Shown piece by piece: positions 7,372-15,735 of a DNA stretch of 64,000 nucleotides. Below the pieces are notes generated by a model, which had not been told where the DNA came from, ran no database searches, and saw only the letters and a program-made list of their open reading frames with translations. Within the stretch, counting starts at the first letter, position 1, and each line of letters opens with the position of its first letter. Source of the DNA: JAVBWI01 sp036677445 (GTDB taxonomy: Bacteria; Bacillota; Clostridia; Christensenellales; CAG-138); the NCBI GenBank assembly GCA_036677445.1, contig JAVBWI010000002.1:62001-126000 (forward strand), given 5' to 3'. The translations under genes and the position numbers were made by a program.

Positions 7372-7707
7372 ATGGAAAACAAATGGCTTGTCAGGAAGGC
7401 GGATACAAAAGCGGTGGAGCAGGTGCCCGGCGTTACCCGCAGGACCATGTCCTACAACGAAGAAATCATGATGTGCCAGTTTGAACTGCAGACCGGTGCG
7501 GAAATTGCCCTGCATGCACATGCGGCAATACAGAACGGATATGTGCTCTCCGGAAAAATGCAGTTCTTTAAGCAGGATGGCAGCTCAGTGATCGTGGAGG
7601 AAGGCGACAGCTATGTATTTGATTCCAACGAACCGCACGGTGTAACCTGCCTGGAGCATGCGTTTGTCGTTGAAAACTTTCTGCCCGCACGCAAGGAGTT
7701 CATATAA
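7372..7707 (+). CDS. cupin-domain protein
   Basis: Single-domain cupin of 111 residues, probably a cytoplasmic metal-binding beta-barrel. Motif 1 is GAEIALHAHAAIQNGYVLSG (metal-site His pair in LHAHA, then Gly), motif 2 is GDSYVFDSNEPHGVTCLE (His). The Asn at 'QNGYVLSGK' stands where many cupins have a Glu ligand (HxH...E), so the metal site may be altered. Such small cupins act as sugar isomerases, dioxygenases or sensor proteins. It follows the sugar transporter but has its own promoter candidate. AGAGGAAAA precedes the ATG. The function is not assignable beyond the fold. Confidence 0.75.
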   Translation: MENKWLVRKADTKAVEQVPGVTRRTMSYNEEIMMCQFELQTGAEIALHAHAAIQNGYVLSGKMQFFKQDGSSVIVEEGDSYVFDSNEPHGVTCLEHAFVVENFLPARKEFI

Positions 7708-7746
7708 TAAAACGGCTTTCTTGACGCTTATTCTGAAGAGTATGAA

Positions 7747-7786
7747 GCTGTCCTACGGCTTATAAAACGCGGGACGGCTTTTGCAT
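7747..7786 (+). terminator. terminator between convergent cupin and DUF503 genes
   Basis: GCTGTCC (7747-7753) pairs with GGACGGC (7772-7778) and is followed by TTTTGCATTT on the plus strand. A moderate intrinsic terminator. Confidence 0.45.
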
Positions 7787-7791
7787 TTCTG

Positions 7792-8073
7792 CTATCGGTT
7801 TTCCCGTTCGGCGAGCAGTATCTCGGCTTCCGTATTGGATTCTATAAAGCGCAGCGCATGTTCAAGTATGCTGTCAGCCTGTGCCCGGTCGGAGGCAACG
7901 GCCGCAACGCCTATGACGATGGTCTGATGGATGTCCTGCTCGTCCACTTCGGCGGCGGATACGTTGAATTTGTTTCTGAGCCGGGACACAAGGCTTTTAA
8001 CTTCCATTCGTTTTTCCTTGAGGGAGTGTACCCACGGGGCATAGAGCGTGACCGTCAATACGGCGATTTGCAT
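7792..8073 (-). CDS. DUF503 (YlxP-like) protein
   Basis: Ninety-three residues, full family length. The opening MQIAVLTVTLYAPWVHSLKE followed by KRMEVKSLVSRLRNKFNVS is typical of DUF503 proteins. In Bacillus the family member YlxP lies in the nusA-infB-rbfA operon and has been linked to ribosome biogenesis; here it is alone, away from those genes. It is a compact alpha/beta ferredoxin-like protein presumed cytoplasmic. Its ribosome site AAAGGAGG lies upstream on the minus strand. Identification is by pattern, and the molecular role is unknown. Confidence 0.85.
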   Translation of the reverse strand: MQIAVLTVTLYAPWVHSLKEKRMEVKSLVSRLRNKFNVSAAEVDEQDIHQTIVIGVAAVASDRAQADSILEHALRFIESNTEAEILLAERENR

Positions 8074-8203
8074 CTGTTTGTGCCTCCTTTATAGGGATGG
8101 TTTCATAATAACACAGGCTTCGGATGTTTTGCCGTGTTTTCTTCACATAGCCGTTCTCTCCGGCAAACGCGGGTTTTCACGCACTTTTAGGATGCTGCAA
8201 GCC

Positions 8204-8232
8204 GCCGTTTGGCATACGGGATGCCAAACGGC
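8204..8232. terminator. hairpin between DUF503 upstream region and MCP 3' end
   Basis: GCCGTTTGGCAT pairs perfectly with ATGCCAAACGGC around ACGGG; CTTTTACC follows on the plus strand. It is near a second, stronger hairpin. Confidence 0.45.
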
Positions 8233-8247
8233 CTTTTACCGGAGCGG

Positions 8248-8285
8248 AACAAAGCGGCCGCAGGAAAACCTGCGGCCGCTTTGTT
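8248..8285 (-). terminator. strong terminator hairpin of the chemoreceptor gene
   Basis: A 17-bp perfect stem (core AAAGCGGCCGCAGG with its complement) closes on an AAAA/TTTT loop. It lies 27 bases beyond the MCP stop. The T-tract after the stem is short. Confidence 0.65.
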
Positions 8286-8311
8286 TAAATGAACCGATAT
8301 CGTCCGTCCTG

Positions 8312-10807
8312 TCAGGATTTGAGTTTGAACTGCTGTATCATGCTCTTTAAAAGCTCCGCCTGGCTGGAAAGTTCTTCGCTTGCGGCGGCGGCTTCTTCAG
8401 AGGTTGCGGAGTTGTTCTGTACGACTTCTGACAATTGATCGATGCCCCTGTTCACCTGTGCGATCGCGGTGGCCTGTTCGTTGGAGGCTTGGGCGATATT
8501 GCCGACCAGCCGCGCCGTATCCTCTACCCCCTTGACGATGTTTTCCAGCACTGCCGCGGTATTATCGGCGATCCTGGTGCCCGCATCGACTTTTTTGACG
8601 GAGCCTTCAATGAGTGCGGTCGTCTCCTGCGCTGCTTTGGCGCTTCGCGCGGCAAGGTTTCGGACTTCTTCCGCCACCACGGCAAAGCCTTTGCCGTGCA
8701 TCCCTGCGCGCGCCGCTTCCACCGCGGCGTTAAGGGCAAGTATGTTCGTCTGGAAAGCGATATCGTCGATCACCTTGATGATCTTCGAGATGCTCGCCGA
8801 GGCTTCGTTGATTTCATCCATCGCTTGCTGCATGCTCTTCATATGTTCGTTGCCGGAAACCGCATCGTCTTTTGCAACAAGAGAAAGCTCATTCGCTTTA
8901 TTTGCATGCAAAGCGTTTTGCTTTGTCTGCGCGGCGATCTGCGTTATGGACGCCGTAAGCTCTTCAATAGAGCTGGCTTGTTCCGTCGCGCCCTGCGAAA
9001 TTGTCTGGCTGCCGTCGGATACCTGCCGGGTGCCGGAAGCCACCTGCTCGGCTGCAGCCAATATATCGGTAAACACGCTGTTGATGTTCTCAACGATCCG
9101 GTTGATGGATTCTTTTAACACCGCGAAGTCGCCATGGAATTCGGATGTAATGTGCTCGGATATATCTCCTTTGGCGAGGTTGCCCAACAAATACGTCATT
9201 TGCTGGATATAGCCCTTGATCGCGTCAATTCCCGCGTGGAGATTCCCGCTGATCTGTGAATACAGGGCATGCAGCTCCTCGGTATCCGCATCGGCGGATG
9301 CCACGGAAATATCGCACAACAGCTCTCCCCTTGAGAGCCTTTCCAAATTGACGAGCAGCTTGTTCACTTCGGAGGATTGATACGCCGCCCGTTTCTCCGC
9401 AACGGCCTGCGCATCCTCAATGCTCTTGAACGCGGAGCGGACCTCCTTATCCAATATGCTGCCGAGCTGGCCGATCTCATCGTTGGATTTTATAACGATA
9501 GGCGCTTCCAAATCACCCGAGGCCAGCGCTTTTGCTAAGTCCGCCGTCTTCTTGATCGGTCTGGAGATGGACGAGCGGATGATGATGTACATCGTAACGG
9601 CCAAAACGATCAGCATGACGGCTACCAGAATGATGAGCAGCTGTACCATTTGCGTGGAGCTTTCCATGATCTCGCTTACATCGACCGCAATCCCGGTAGA
9701 CCAGGGCGTCGTGGTGTTGCCGACGACAATCGGGACGAAAATCCGTCTCATTTCATTGGCGCTCGTCGCGGATGCGCCGTCATAGCTGTATTGTGCGCCC
9801 GCTTTTATAGACGTAAAGATCGCATCGGCCGCGTCAGGCAGCCTGTCGCGGATACTGGCCCCCACCGCTTCTGTATCGGAATGGTAGACGATCGTGCCGG
9901 CATTGGAGAGCAGATACATTTGCGCCGTTTCATACTCTCCCTCATCGAACGAAAGGCCTTGCAGGCTGTCTATGGTAAGATCAATGCCGGTCACGCCGAC
10001 GACTTCGCCGCCCTTGTTTCTAATCGGCACCGCCACGGAGGTCATAAGCACCATTTCGCCGTTGATTTCGTACTCAAACGGCTCCAGTATCGTTTCTTCC
10101 CCGGAATTTTTTGCGAGCAGATAATAATCGCCCGCACCTTCTACGTCATAATCCACAAGGGTAGAGTAGGTAACGCTGCCGTCTACCCGATGCCAGTACG
10201 GAATAAACCGGCCGCCAAATTGTTTGTCCCAATTGTCCAAAGAATCTGGCTCCCAACATGTCCATACGCCAAGGAAATTCTCATTGGCTATCAGCACGTT
10301 CTGCAACAGGTTCGAGTAAATGGTTCGCCTGTTGTTGCTGCTGATGCTTTCAAACCCCTCCATGCTCTGGGCGATGGTCCTTGCAGCAGCCATCGTCGTA
10401 TCCAATTCGGCTTCGATCATGGCGGCATTTCGCTGCGCCAGCGCGTTCAGGTTGTTTTCCGCGCTTTGCGTTGCGGCGTTTGCCGTGATAGACATGATAA
10501 TAGTGAGCGCACCCAAGAGTACCACAAACAATGCGCAAACACATTTTACGATGAGCTTTGTCCCGATTTTCAGGTTTCTGAATTTCTTGGGCTTGCGGGA
10601 TTTTCTTGATTTGGCGGGTTTTTTCGGCTTGACAGGCTTTTTTACGATATCGGATTCTTCCGCACAGGCGGCTTCTTCCGGTTGGTTGGGCGATTCAGGC
10701 TTGTTGAACTCCGTTACATCGTCGGATTTGTTTAGGTTATTTGCCTCATCCAAATCGTTGGACTTTTTCAGGTTGCCGGATTTCTTCAAGTTGTTGAGCT
10801 TTTTCAT
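8312..10807 (-). CDS. methyl-accepting chemotaxis protein with Cache sensor
   Basis: Membrane chemoreceptor of 831 residues that signals through CheA/CheW. Order: an unusual 80-residue cytoplasmic N-tail rich in Lys, Asn and Asp, then in Lys-Pro; TM1 about residues 85-108; an extracellular double-Cache region (WTCWEPDSLDNW, then VVGVTGIDLTIDSLQ); TM2 about 386-410; HAMP; a second helical linker; and the signalling domain with the hairpin tip around residues 680-705 (AFQTNILALNAAVEAARAG). The reverse-strand start has GAGGTG upstream. Known Cache receptors bind amino acids, organic acids or other small molecules; the ligand here is unknown. The N-tail is absent from typical MCPs. No che genes lie in the window. 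Confidence 0.92.
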   Translation of the reverse strand: MKKLNNLKKSGNLKKSNDLDEANNLNKSDDVTEFNKPESPNQPEEAACAEESDIVKKPVKPKKPAKSRKSRKPKKFRNLKIGTKLIVKCVCALFVVLLGALTIIMSITANAATQSAENNLNALAQRNAAMIEAELDTTMAAARTIAQSMEGFESISSNNRRTIYSNLLQNVLIANENFLGVWTCWEPDSLDNWDKQFGGRFIPYWHRVDGSVTYSTLVDYDVEGAGDYYLLAKNSGEETILEPFEYEINGEMVLMTSVAVPIRNKGGEVVGVTGIDLTIDSLQGLSFDEGEYETAQMYLLSNAGTIVYHSDTEAVGASIRDRLPDAADAIFTSIKAGAQYSYDGASATSANEMRRIFVPIVVGNTTTPWSTGIAVDVSEIMESSTQMVQLLIILVAVMLIVLAVTMYIIIRSSISRPIKKTADLAKALASGDLEAPIVIKSNDEIGQLGSILDKEVRSAFKSIEDAQAVAEKRAAYQSSEVNKLLVNLERLSRGELLCDISVASADADTEELHALYSQISGNLHAGIDAIKGYIQQMTYLLGNLAKGDISEHITSEFHGDFAVLKESINRIVENINSVFTDILAAAEQVASGTRQVSDGSQTISQGATEQASSIEELTASITQIAAQTKQNALHANKANELSLVAKDDAVSGNEHMKSMQQAMDEINEASASISKIIKVIDDIAFQTNILALNAAVEAARAGMHGKGFAVVAEEVRNLAARSAKAAQETTALIEGSVKKVDAGTRIADNTAAVLENIVKGVEDTARLVGNIAQASNEQATAIAQVNRGIDQLSEVVQNNSATSEEAAAASEELSSQAELLKSMIQQFKLKS

Positions 10808-11079
10808 GCATTACACCTCTTATGACGATAAAATTAAATATATGAAATGCGCAACACCCGTCATCAAGTATTGCTGCAGTACTATCGCCCATGTATTGTC
10901 ATAACAGAACTATCCTCCAATGTAACTATCGTTTTTTTTCCTGAAATGCTTAGCGCTAATGTTCCCTGGCGATGCGTTTAGTAACGGCATATGGCCGTGA
11001 GGGCTGAAGAATATGCGCTTTCTTAAGAGCATCCCCCGCTTGTAAACCGGCGCCTGAACCGGGGATTGTAATACAAATA
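10808..11079. other. chemoreceptor upstream region
   Basis: This 272-bp stretch holds the MCP ribosome site and the sigma-D-like motif. Nearer the repeat element it holds short GC-rich inverted segments (AACCGG/CCGGTT type, near 11045-11064). No gene is supported. Confidence 0.4.
10926..10952 (-). promoter_or_regulatory. possible sigma-D (flagellar-type) promoter of the chemoreceptor
   Basis: On the minus strand TAAG (10949-10952), a 15-base gap and AACGATAG (10926-10933) resemble the Bacillus sigma-D pattern TAAA-N15-GCCGATAT. It lies about 120 bases upstream of the start codon. Short motif, so tentative. Confidence 0.3.
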
Positions 11080-11113
11080 GGGCTGCCTCAGAGTAAAAAT
11101 CCGAGGCAGTCCC
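11080..11113 (+). repeat. left flanking hairpin duplication of repeat copy 2
   Basis: GGGCTGCCTC..GAGGCAGTCCC stem-loop, nearly identical to 11415-11448. On the minus strand it is followed by TATTTGTATT, a T-rich tail, so this distal copy looks like the working terminator of the dehydrogenase gene to the right. Confidence 0.6.
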
Positions 11114-11114
11114 A

Positions 11115-11413
11115 CAGCTTGTCGGAAAAGTGCCGCAGGCACTTTACCGAGGATTACAGGAACAATCTATGCCTAGAGCACGGGCGGTTGTTCCTGCAAG
11201 GAAAGCCTTGCGCAGCAAGGCTTTCCGCCGCCACCGCACATGTCGCTGGCGGCGGTTGGAAGCCTCCGGGAGCCGGAGCCGAGCGCTGCCAGTGGCAGAT
11301 GAAGCGAGGCGGAAGGCCAGTGAGTAAGGGAGCACCATTCCTAAGGGAGCGGTGCGACCATTGCGAACTGCGAAGCGGTCCCCGAAATCCCCAAGGGGTT
11401 TATCGATAGTCTG
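11115..11413 (+). repeat. hairpin-chain repeat element, copy 2
   Basis: About 299 bp. It begins CAGCTTGTCGG and ends GATAGTCTG, with the same hairpin series as copy 1: AAAGTGCC..GGCACTTT, CAGGAACAA..TTGTTCCTG, GGAAAGCCTTGCG and its complement, and CCGCCA..TGGCGG. It adds a middle module (from GAGCCGAGCGCTG through GGCCAGTGAGTAAGGGAGC to GCGAACTGCGAAGCGG) that copy 1 lacks, and then shares the ATCCCCAAGGGGTTTAT end. It is bracketed by two versions of a local hairpin. It lies 3' of a minus-strand gene, as copies 1 and 3 do. Confidence 0.75.
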
Positions 11414-11414
11414 T

Positions 11415-11448
11415 GGGGCTGTCTCAGAGTAAAATCCGAGGCAGCCCC
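11415..11448 (+). repeat. right flanking hairpin duplication of repeat copy 2
   Basis: GGGGCTGTCTC..GAGGCAGCCCC, differing from 11080-11113 at a few positions, including G-U swaps that keep the stem. On the minus strand it is the first hairpin after the dehydrogenase stop but is followed by non-T sequence (CACAGAC), which is the element end. Confidence 0.6.
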
Positions 11449-11486
11449 GCATAAAGTATGCCGGTATTGTTGGCTCAGGAATGGCT

Positions 11487-12581
11487 TTACATGTTCCGGT
11501 TTCTCCACATCAGTTCGATGGGCTTGTCGGCCTTGGCCGAGAAGGGGAGCGAGACCTTCGCGCCGCAGCCTGCGGATTCATAGGCGGCATAAATGAGCTC
11601 CAGCACCGCGCGGCCGTCCTCGCCTGTGACAAGGGGCTCCTTATCTTCCCGCACGCACTCCACAAAGTGTTTCAACTCCTGCGGGTAGCCCTGGTTAAAT
11701 GCTTCCTCGAATACGGGGAATGTCCAGCCGGAGGTAGCGCCGGCCTTTTCGCTGGCATAATCATACCCTTGCGCGCTGTAGACCAGCGAGGAGTTGCCAC
11801 GGAACAGGTCGGCATAGGATACGCCCATATTTCCGTAAACCTCTATGCGGTCGTCCATACCGCCGTGCTTGGCCCAGCTGTCCTCCGCAACACAAAGCAC
11901 TTTTTTTCCGTCTTTTTCAAACTCCACCATTGTGATGGCGTTGTCTTCCCCGTCCGTATCGTGCATGACGGTGGAAAAGTCCGCATATACGCTTTTAGCC
12001 GCGGCGCCCTTTAGCATCCAGCGGAACCAGGCCAGCGCGTGGCAGCCCATATCCATCATGACGCCGCCGCCCGCCTTGCCGGATTCATAGAACCAGCGGC
12101 TGTGGGGGCCGGAGTGCTTTTCGCATTGCTTGAGCATGTATACGTTTCCTACCGCGCCGCTTTCCACAATGGCGCGTATCCGCTCGTACTTGGGCGCAAA
12201 GCACAGTTCCTCGGCGTACATCAGCTTTTTCCCGTTTGCGCGGCAGGCGGCGATCATTTCATCGGCCTCTTCCAATGTAAGGCAGAGCGGTTTTTCGATA
12301 ATGATATGCTTGTTGGCGTGCGCGGCTTTCAGGCAGATGTCATGATGCAGGTAGTTTGGCAGGCAGATATCCACGATATCGCAATCGGATTCTTTGAGCA
12401 GCGTATCCACGTCGGTATAGCTTTTGGGTATGCCGTGCGCCTGCGCAAAATGCGCGGCCTTTTGCGCATCGCGCGCAAAGTTGGCAACGATTTCCGCCTC
12501 GGGTACAAAACGGAGGTAACTTTCCGCGTGAATCTCGGCGATAAAGCCGGCGCCCAAAATAGCAACTTTTGTTCTCGTCAT
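11487..12581 (-). CDS. Gfo/Idh/MocA-family oxidoreductase
   Basis: NAD(P)-dependent dehydrogenase of 364 residues. It has an N-terminal Rossmann domain (VAILGAGFIAEIHAESY, Gly-x-Gly-x-x-Ala type), the family motif IIEKPLCLT near residue 95 with the catalytic-region Lys, and a C-terminal alpha/beta domain that binds the substrate (GGGVMMDMGCHALAWFRWM near residue 180). The family oxidises a hydroxyl of sugars, inositols or sugar acids. The ATG at 12581 follows AAAAGGAG; farther upstream codons are not homologous. It is divergent from deoC and its operon, so it may share control. Its substrate is unknown. Confidence 0.9.
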   Translation of the reverse strand: MTRTKVAILGAGFIAEIHAESYLRFVPEAEIVANFARDAQKAAHFAQAHGIPKSYTDVDTLLKESDCDIVDICLPNYLHHDICLKAAHANKHIIIEKPLCLTLEEADEMIAACRANGKKLMYAEELCFAPKYERIRAIVESGAVGNVYMLKQCEKHSGPHSRWFYESGKAGGGVMMDMGCHALAWFRWMLKGAAAKSVYADFSTVMHDTDGEDNAITMVEFEKDGKKVLCVAEDSWAKHGGMDDRIEVYGNMGVSYADLFRGNSSLVYSAQGYDYASEKAGATSGWTFPVFEEAFNQGYPQELKHFVECVREDKEPLVTGEDGRAVLELIYAAYESAGCGAKVSLPFSAKADKPIELMWRNRNM

Positions 12582-12837
12582 GGCGTTTCTCCTTTTAAAA
12601 GATTTGGAAGGGATATGCGGCTGCATCGTGAATGTGGATGACAATAGTATATCAAGTACAACAAAACTCTGCAATGGCTTACAAAAGTTTGCGCAAGTGA
12701 AAAAATAATTTCATAATCGGTTGACAAGACAGGCTGCGAGCGATACGCTTATACTATAATTATATCAGAGTACGTTAGGCATTCTTTCAATATTATTCTA
12801 TAAATCAGCAATAATTATATATGAAGGAGCAAAATTT

Positions 12838-13590
12838 ATGGTACCCGTTACTGCGCGTGACATCGCTATGATGATCGATCACTCCCTTCTCAATCCCGCG
12901 TTCACGGAAGAACAAATTGTTGCAGGCTGCAAGCTTGCAAAGGAATACGGCTGCGTGACGGTATGTGTGCGGCCCTGTGATGTGGAGCTTGCCCAAAGCA
13001 TATTGAAAGACTGCCCGGTTAAGGTCACAACCGTCATAGGCTTTCCGCACGGTTCCAACCTGACCGAGATCAAGGTGCTGGAAACAAAGCGCGCAATCGA
13101 GCAGGGCTGCGAGGAGGTCGACGTTGTGTTGAACATCGGCCAGCTGCTTTCCGGCCGGTATGATGCGGTGGAAGCGGACTTACGCGCAGTGGTGGAGGAA
13201 GCGCACCGACACAATGTGCTGGTCAAGGTGATACTGGAAAACGCATATCTCACCGACGCGCAAAAGATCGCCGCGTGCAAACTGTGCGCAGCCGCCGGTG
13301 CCGATTTTACCAAGACCTCCACCGGCTACGCGCCCTCGGGCGCCACGATGCACGACCTTAGGCTGATGCGGGCGAACACGCCAAAGCACATGCAGGTAAA
13401 GGCTGCGGGCGGCGTGCGCAAACTCGGCGATGCGCTGCTGGTGCGCGCCGTCGGCGGCACGCGCTTTGGCTGCACCCGTACCAGGGAAATGCTGGAAGAA
13501 GCAAAGGCGCGCGAGGCCGCAGGCGGGCTGCAGCTGCCGCAAATCGACGAAACAACCGAATTTCCCGCCGTAACGGGCAACACATATTGA
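12838..13590 (+). CDS. deoC: deoxyribose-phosphate aldolase
   Basis: Class I aldolase of 250 residues that cleaves 2-deoxyribose 5-phosphate to glyceraldehyde 3-phosphate and acetaldehyde. The family catalytic residues are present: Asp95 in EEVDVVLN, Schiff-base Lys159 in DFTKTSTGY, and Lys188 in HMQVKAAGGVR. GAAGGAG precedes the ATG. It heads an operon of two dehydrogenases, an isomerase, a ROK kinase and a DeoR regulator, without the nucleoside phosphorylase or phosphopentomutase that normally go with deoC. It may therefore act on a different 2-deoxy or C-C bonded sugar phosphate in this pathway; that is inference. Confidence 0.93.
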   Translation: MVPVTARDIAMMIDHSLLNPAFTEEQIVAGCKLAKEYGCVTVCVRPCDVELAQSILKDCPVKVTTVIGFPHGSNLTEIKVLETKRAIEQGCEEVDVVLNIGQLLSGRYDAVEADLRAVVEEAHRHNVLVKVILENAYLTDAQKIAACKLCAAAGADFTKTSTGYAPSGATMHDLRLMRANTPKHMQVKAAGGVRKLGDALLVRAVGGTRFGCTRTREMLEEAKAREAAGGLQLPQIDETTEFPAVTGNTY

Positions 13591-13639
13591 GCGTTCAGCA
13601 CGCAGCACATTGATACAAAGCATAAGGGAGGAATTGCTT

Positions 13640-14794
13640 ATGGAAGCCATTATCGGGCGGCTTCAGGAGGCGGCGAAGCCCCAAATGCCCCGCAGGAAGG
13701 ATTGGCGCATCGGCTGTATCGGCGCGGGCTTCATCATGGCAGATTGCCATCTGGTAGCCTACCGCAATGCTGGCTTCAATCCTGTTGCCATTGCCTCGCG
13801 CACAGAGGCGAATGCGGCGAAGGTGGCGGAGCGGCATCAAATACCCACGGTATATGCGGATTGGCACGCGCTTTTACAGGATGAGAATATAGAGATACTG
13901 GATATCGCCTTCCCGCCGGATCAGCAGCTGGAAATCGTGCGCGAGGCGGTAAAGCGCCCCAACATTAAGGGCATACTCTGCCAGAAGCCGGTCGCCATGC
14001 GCCTTGCGGATGCGAAGGAGATCGCGGCGCTGGGCGAGCGGCACAATGTCAAGATCGCGGTCAATTCCAATATGCGCTACGATCAATCCATGCGGGCGCT
14101 CAAATGCCTGCTTGAAGAAGGCGCGCTGGGCCAGCCCGTGCTCGCCACCATCGAGATGCGGGCCATTCCGCACTGGCAGGAATTCCTGAAGGAATACGAC
14201 AAGCTGGAGATATTCGGCATGGGCATCCACCATGTGGATATATTCCGCTATCTCTTTGGCGATCCGGAACGGATTACGGCCGTCTGCCGGTCGGACCCGC
14301 GCTCCAGGTTCCCGCATGTGGACGGCATTACGCAGTATACCTTCCAGTATGGGGACGGAATGATGGCCACCAGCCTGGACGATGTGTGGGCGTGGCCCAA
14401 CGACCCCTGCGAGAAGGATATTTACATCAAGTGGCGCGTCGAGGGAATTGAAGGCATGGCGGACGGCAGCATCGGCTGGCCGGATTACCCTAAACGCATG
14501 CCCAGCCGCCTGCGTTTCACCTCCAAACGTTACCCGAACGCATGGATTGCGCCGGAGTGGGATACCGTGTGGTTTCCCGATGCGTTCGAAGGCACCATGG
14601 CAAGCCTGCTGCGCGCGGTGGAAACGGATACGTGCCCTGAGATCAGCGCGGCGGATAACGTATCCACCATCGCCTGCGTGGAAGCCTGCTATCGTTCCAT
14701 ACAGGCCGGGCGTACCGTGCGCTTGAACGAGTTGGAGAAAAATATTAGCGTGTCCGGCTTGTGTGGCGAACTCTGCGGCGAACGAACACTCTAA
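13640..14794 (+). CDS. Gfo/Idh/MocA-family oxidoreductase
   Basis: NAD(P)-dependent dehydrogenase of 384 residues. An N-terminal extension of about 30 residues precedes the Rossmann motif IGCIGAGFIMADCHLVAY. GILCQKPVAM replaces the usual EKP with QKP, a variation seen in some members. IFGMGIHHVDIFRYLFG is the substrate-domain His motif near residue 195. The ATG at 13640 was chosen because AGGGAGGA lies just upstream. It lies 49 bases after deoC. With the isomerase and kinase that follow it suggests oxidation-isomerisation of a sugar or polyol; substrate unknown. Confidence 0.88.
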   Translation: MEAIIGRLQEAAKPQMPRRKDWRIGCIGAGFIMADCHLVAYRNAGFNPVAIASRTEANAAKVAERHQIPTVYADWHALLQDENIEILDIAFPPDQQLEIVREAVKRPNIKGILCQKPVAMRLADAKEIAALGERHNVKIAVNSNMRYDQSMRALKCLLEEGALGQPVLATIEMRAIPHWQEFLKEYDKLEIFGMGIHHVDIFRYLFGDPERITAVCRSDPRSRFPHVDGITQYTFQYGDGMMATSLDDVWAWPNDPCEKDIYIKWRVEGIEGMADGSIGWPDYPKRMPSRLRFTSKRYPNAWIAPEWDTVWFPDAFEGTMASLLRAVETDTCPEISAADNVSTIACVEACYRSIQAGRTVRLNELEKNISVSGLCGELCGERTL

Positions 14795-14814
14795 GGCGAA
14801 AGGAAGAAGAAGCA

Positions 14815-15717
14815 ATGATCAGCGTAGGCATTTTTACCGGCTATTATCCCTGCACCATCGATGAAACCATACGGCGCATCAAGGCCACCGGTTTTTCCTG
14901 CGTACAGTTGGACGTTTCCTTCAAGGATTGCGATGCGGCAAAAGAGCCGCTGACAAAAGCGAAGGCGAATTTGATTCGCGATAAATTCCGCGATGCGGAT
15001 TTGCCCGTCATCGCGGTTTCGGGCTATACGAACTTCGTGCATCCCAACCCGGCCCGCCGCAAGGCCAATATCGATTACCTGAAAATGATGATCCGCCATG
15101 CGCGTGATCTTGGCTGCCCCTATGTCGCCAGCGAGACAGGCACCTATGACCCGGAAAGCGACTGGGTCTGGCACGATAAAAACGGCACGCCGCAGGCCTA
15201 CGACGAAGCGATCGGCATCATCCGCGATATCGCGGCCTATGCGGAGGATTACGGCGCGACATTTATTGTGGAAAACTATGTAAACAACGTCATCGGTACG
15301 GTGGATCAGGTGGAGCGCATGTTCCGCGAAGCGGGCAGCAAAAGCGTGGGCCTGATCTGCGACCCGACGAACTACTTTAATAACGCCAATATCGATCATG
15401 TGGACGACACGCTGCGCAGCATATTCTGTAGACTTTCGCCCTATATGAAGATCGCCCACGCCAAGGATTGCAGGCGTGCGGAGGATACGAGCGAAAAGCA
15501 CGCGGCCATAGACGCCGACGAATCCCATACCTTCCGCGGCTCCGGCGGCGTGGAACTGCCCGCGGCGGGCTTGGGCGTGCTCAATTACGAACTGTATATG
15601 GAATTGCTGGCAAAGGACCACCCCAATATCCCGCTCATCATCGAGCATCTGGATGAAGGGGATATCGCGCGCGCAAAGGGCTTTGTGGATGCGGCCCTCA
15701 AGCGTGTCGGCGTATAA
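14815..15717 (+). CDS. sugar phosphate isomerase/epimerase (TIM barrel)
   Basis: AP-endonuclease-2/xylose-isomerase-like barrel of 300 residues, a family of metal-dependent sugar isomerases and epimerases and dehydratases such as IolE and IolI. Metal-ligand motifs are visible: ATFIVENYVNN (Glu, strand 5), GLICDPTNYF (Asp), MKIAHAKDCR (His/Asp) and LIIEHLDEGD (Glu). The ATG at 14815 follows AAAGGAAGAAG. It is the third gene of the deoC operon. The substrate is unknown, but the neighbours (dehydrogenases, ROK kinase) point to a hexose or inositol-like compound. Confidence 0.85.
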   Translation: MISVGIFTGYYPCTIDETIRRIKATGFSCVQLDVSFKDCDAAKEPLTKAKANLIRDKFRDADLPVIAVSGYTNFVHPNPARRKANIDYLKMMIRHARDLGCPYVASETGTYDPESDWVWHDKNGTPQAYDEAIGIIRDIAAYAEDYGATFIVENYVNNVIGTVDQVERMFREAGSKSVGLICDPTNYFNNANIDHVDDTLRSIFCRLSPYMKIAHAKDCRRAEDTSEKHAAIDADESHTFRGSGGVELPAAGLGVLNYELYMELLAKDHPNIPLIIEHLDEGDIARAKGFVDAALKRVGV

Positions 15718-15735
15718 GGAGCAAGGAGCAGTAGT

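Noticed and set aside
8312..10807. Chemoreceptor near the sugar transporter as its dedicated sensor
   Set aside because: The sensor is a Cache domain, not one docking to MglB-type proteins, and it is separated by unrelated genes; no evidence ties it to the sugar.
11119..11452. Short open frames inside the repeat copies
   Set aside because: Frames are not conserved between copies, stems show covariation rather than codon conservation, and no ribosome sites precede them.
12721..12760. TTGACA and TATAAT upstream of deoC as a sigma-A promoter
   Set aside because: The spacer would be 28 bp (23 bp to TATACT). The deoC promoter is probably in this AT-rich stretch but I cannot place it.
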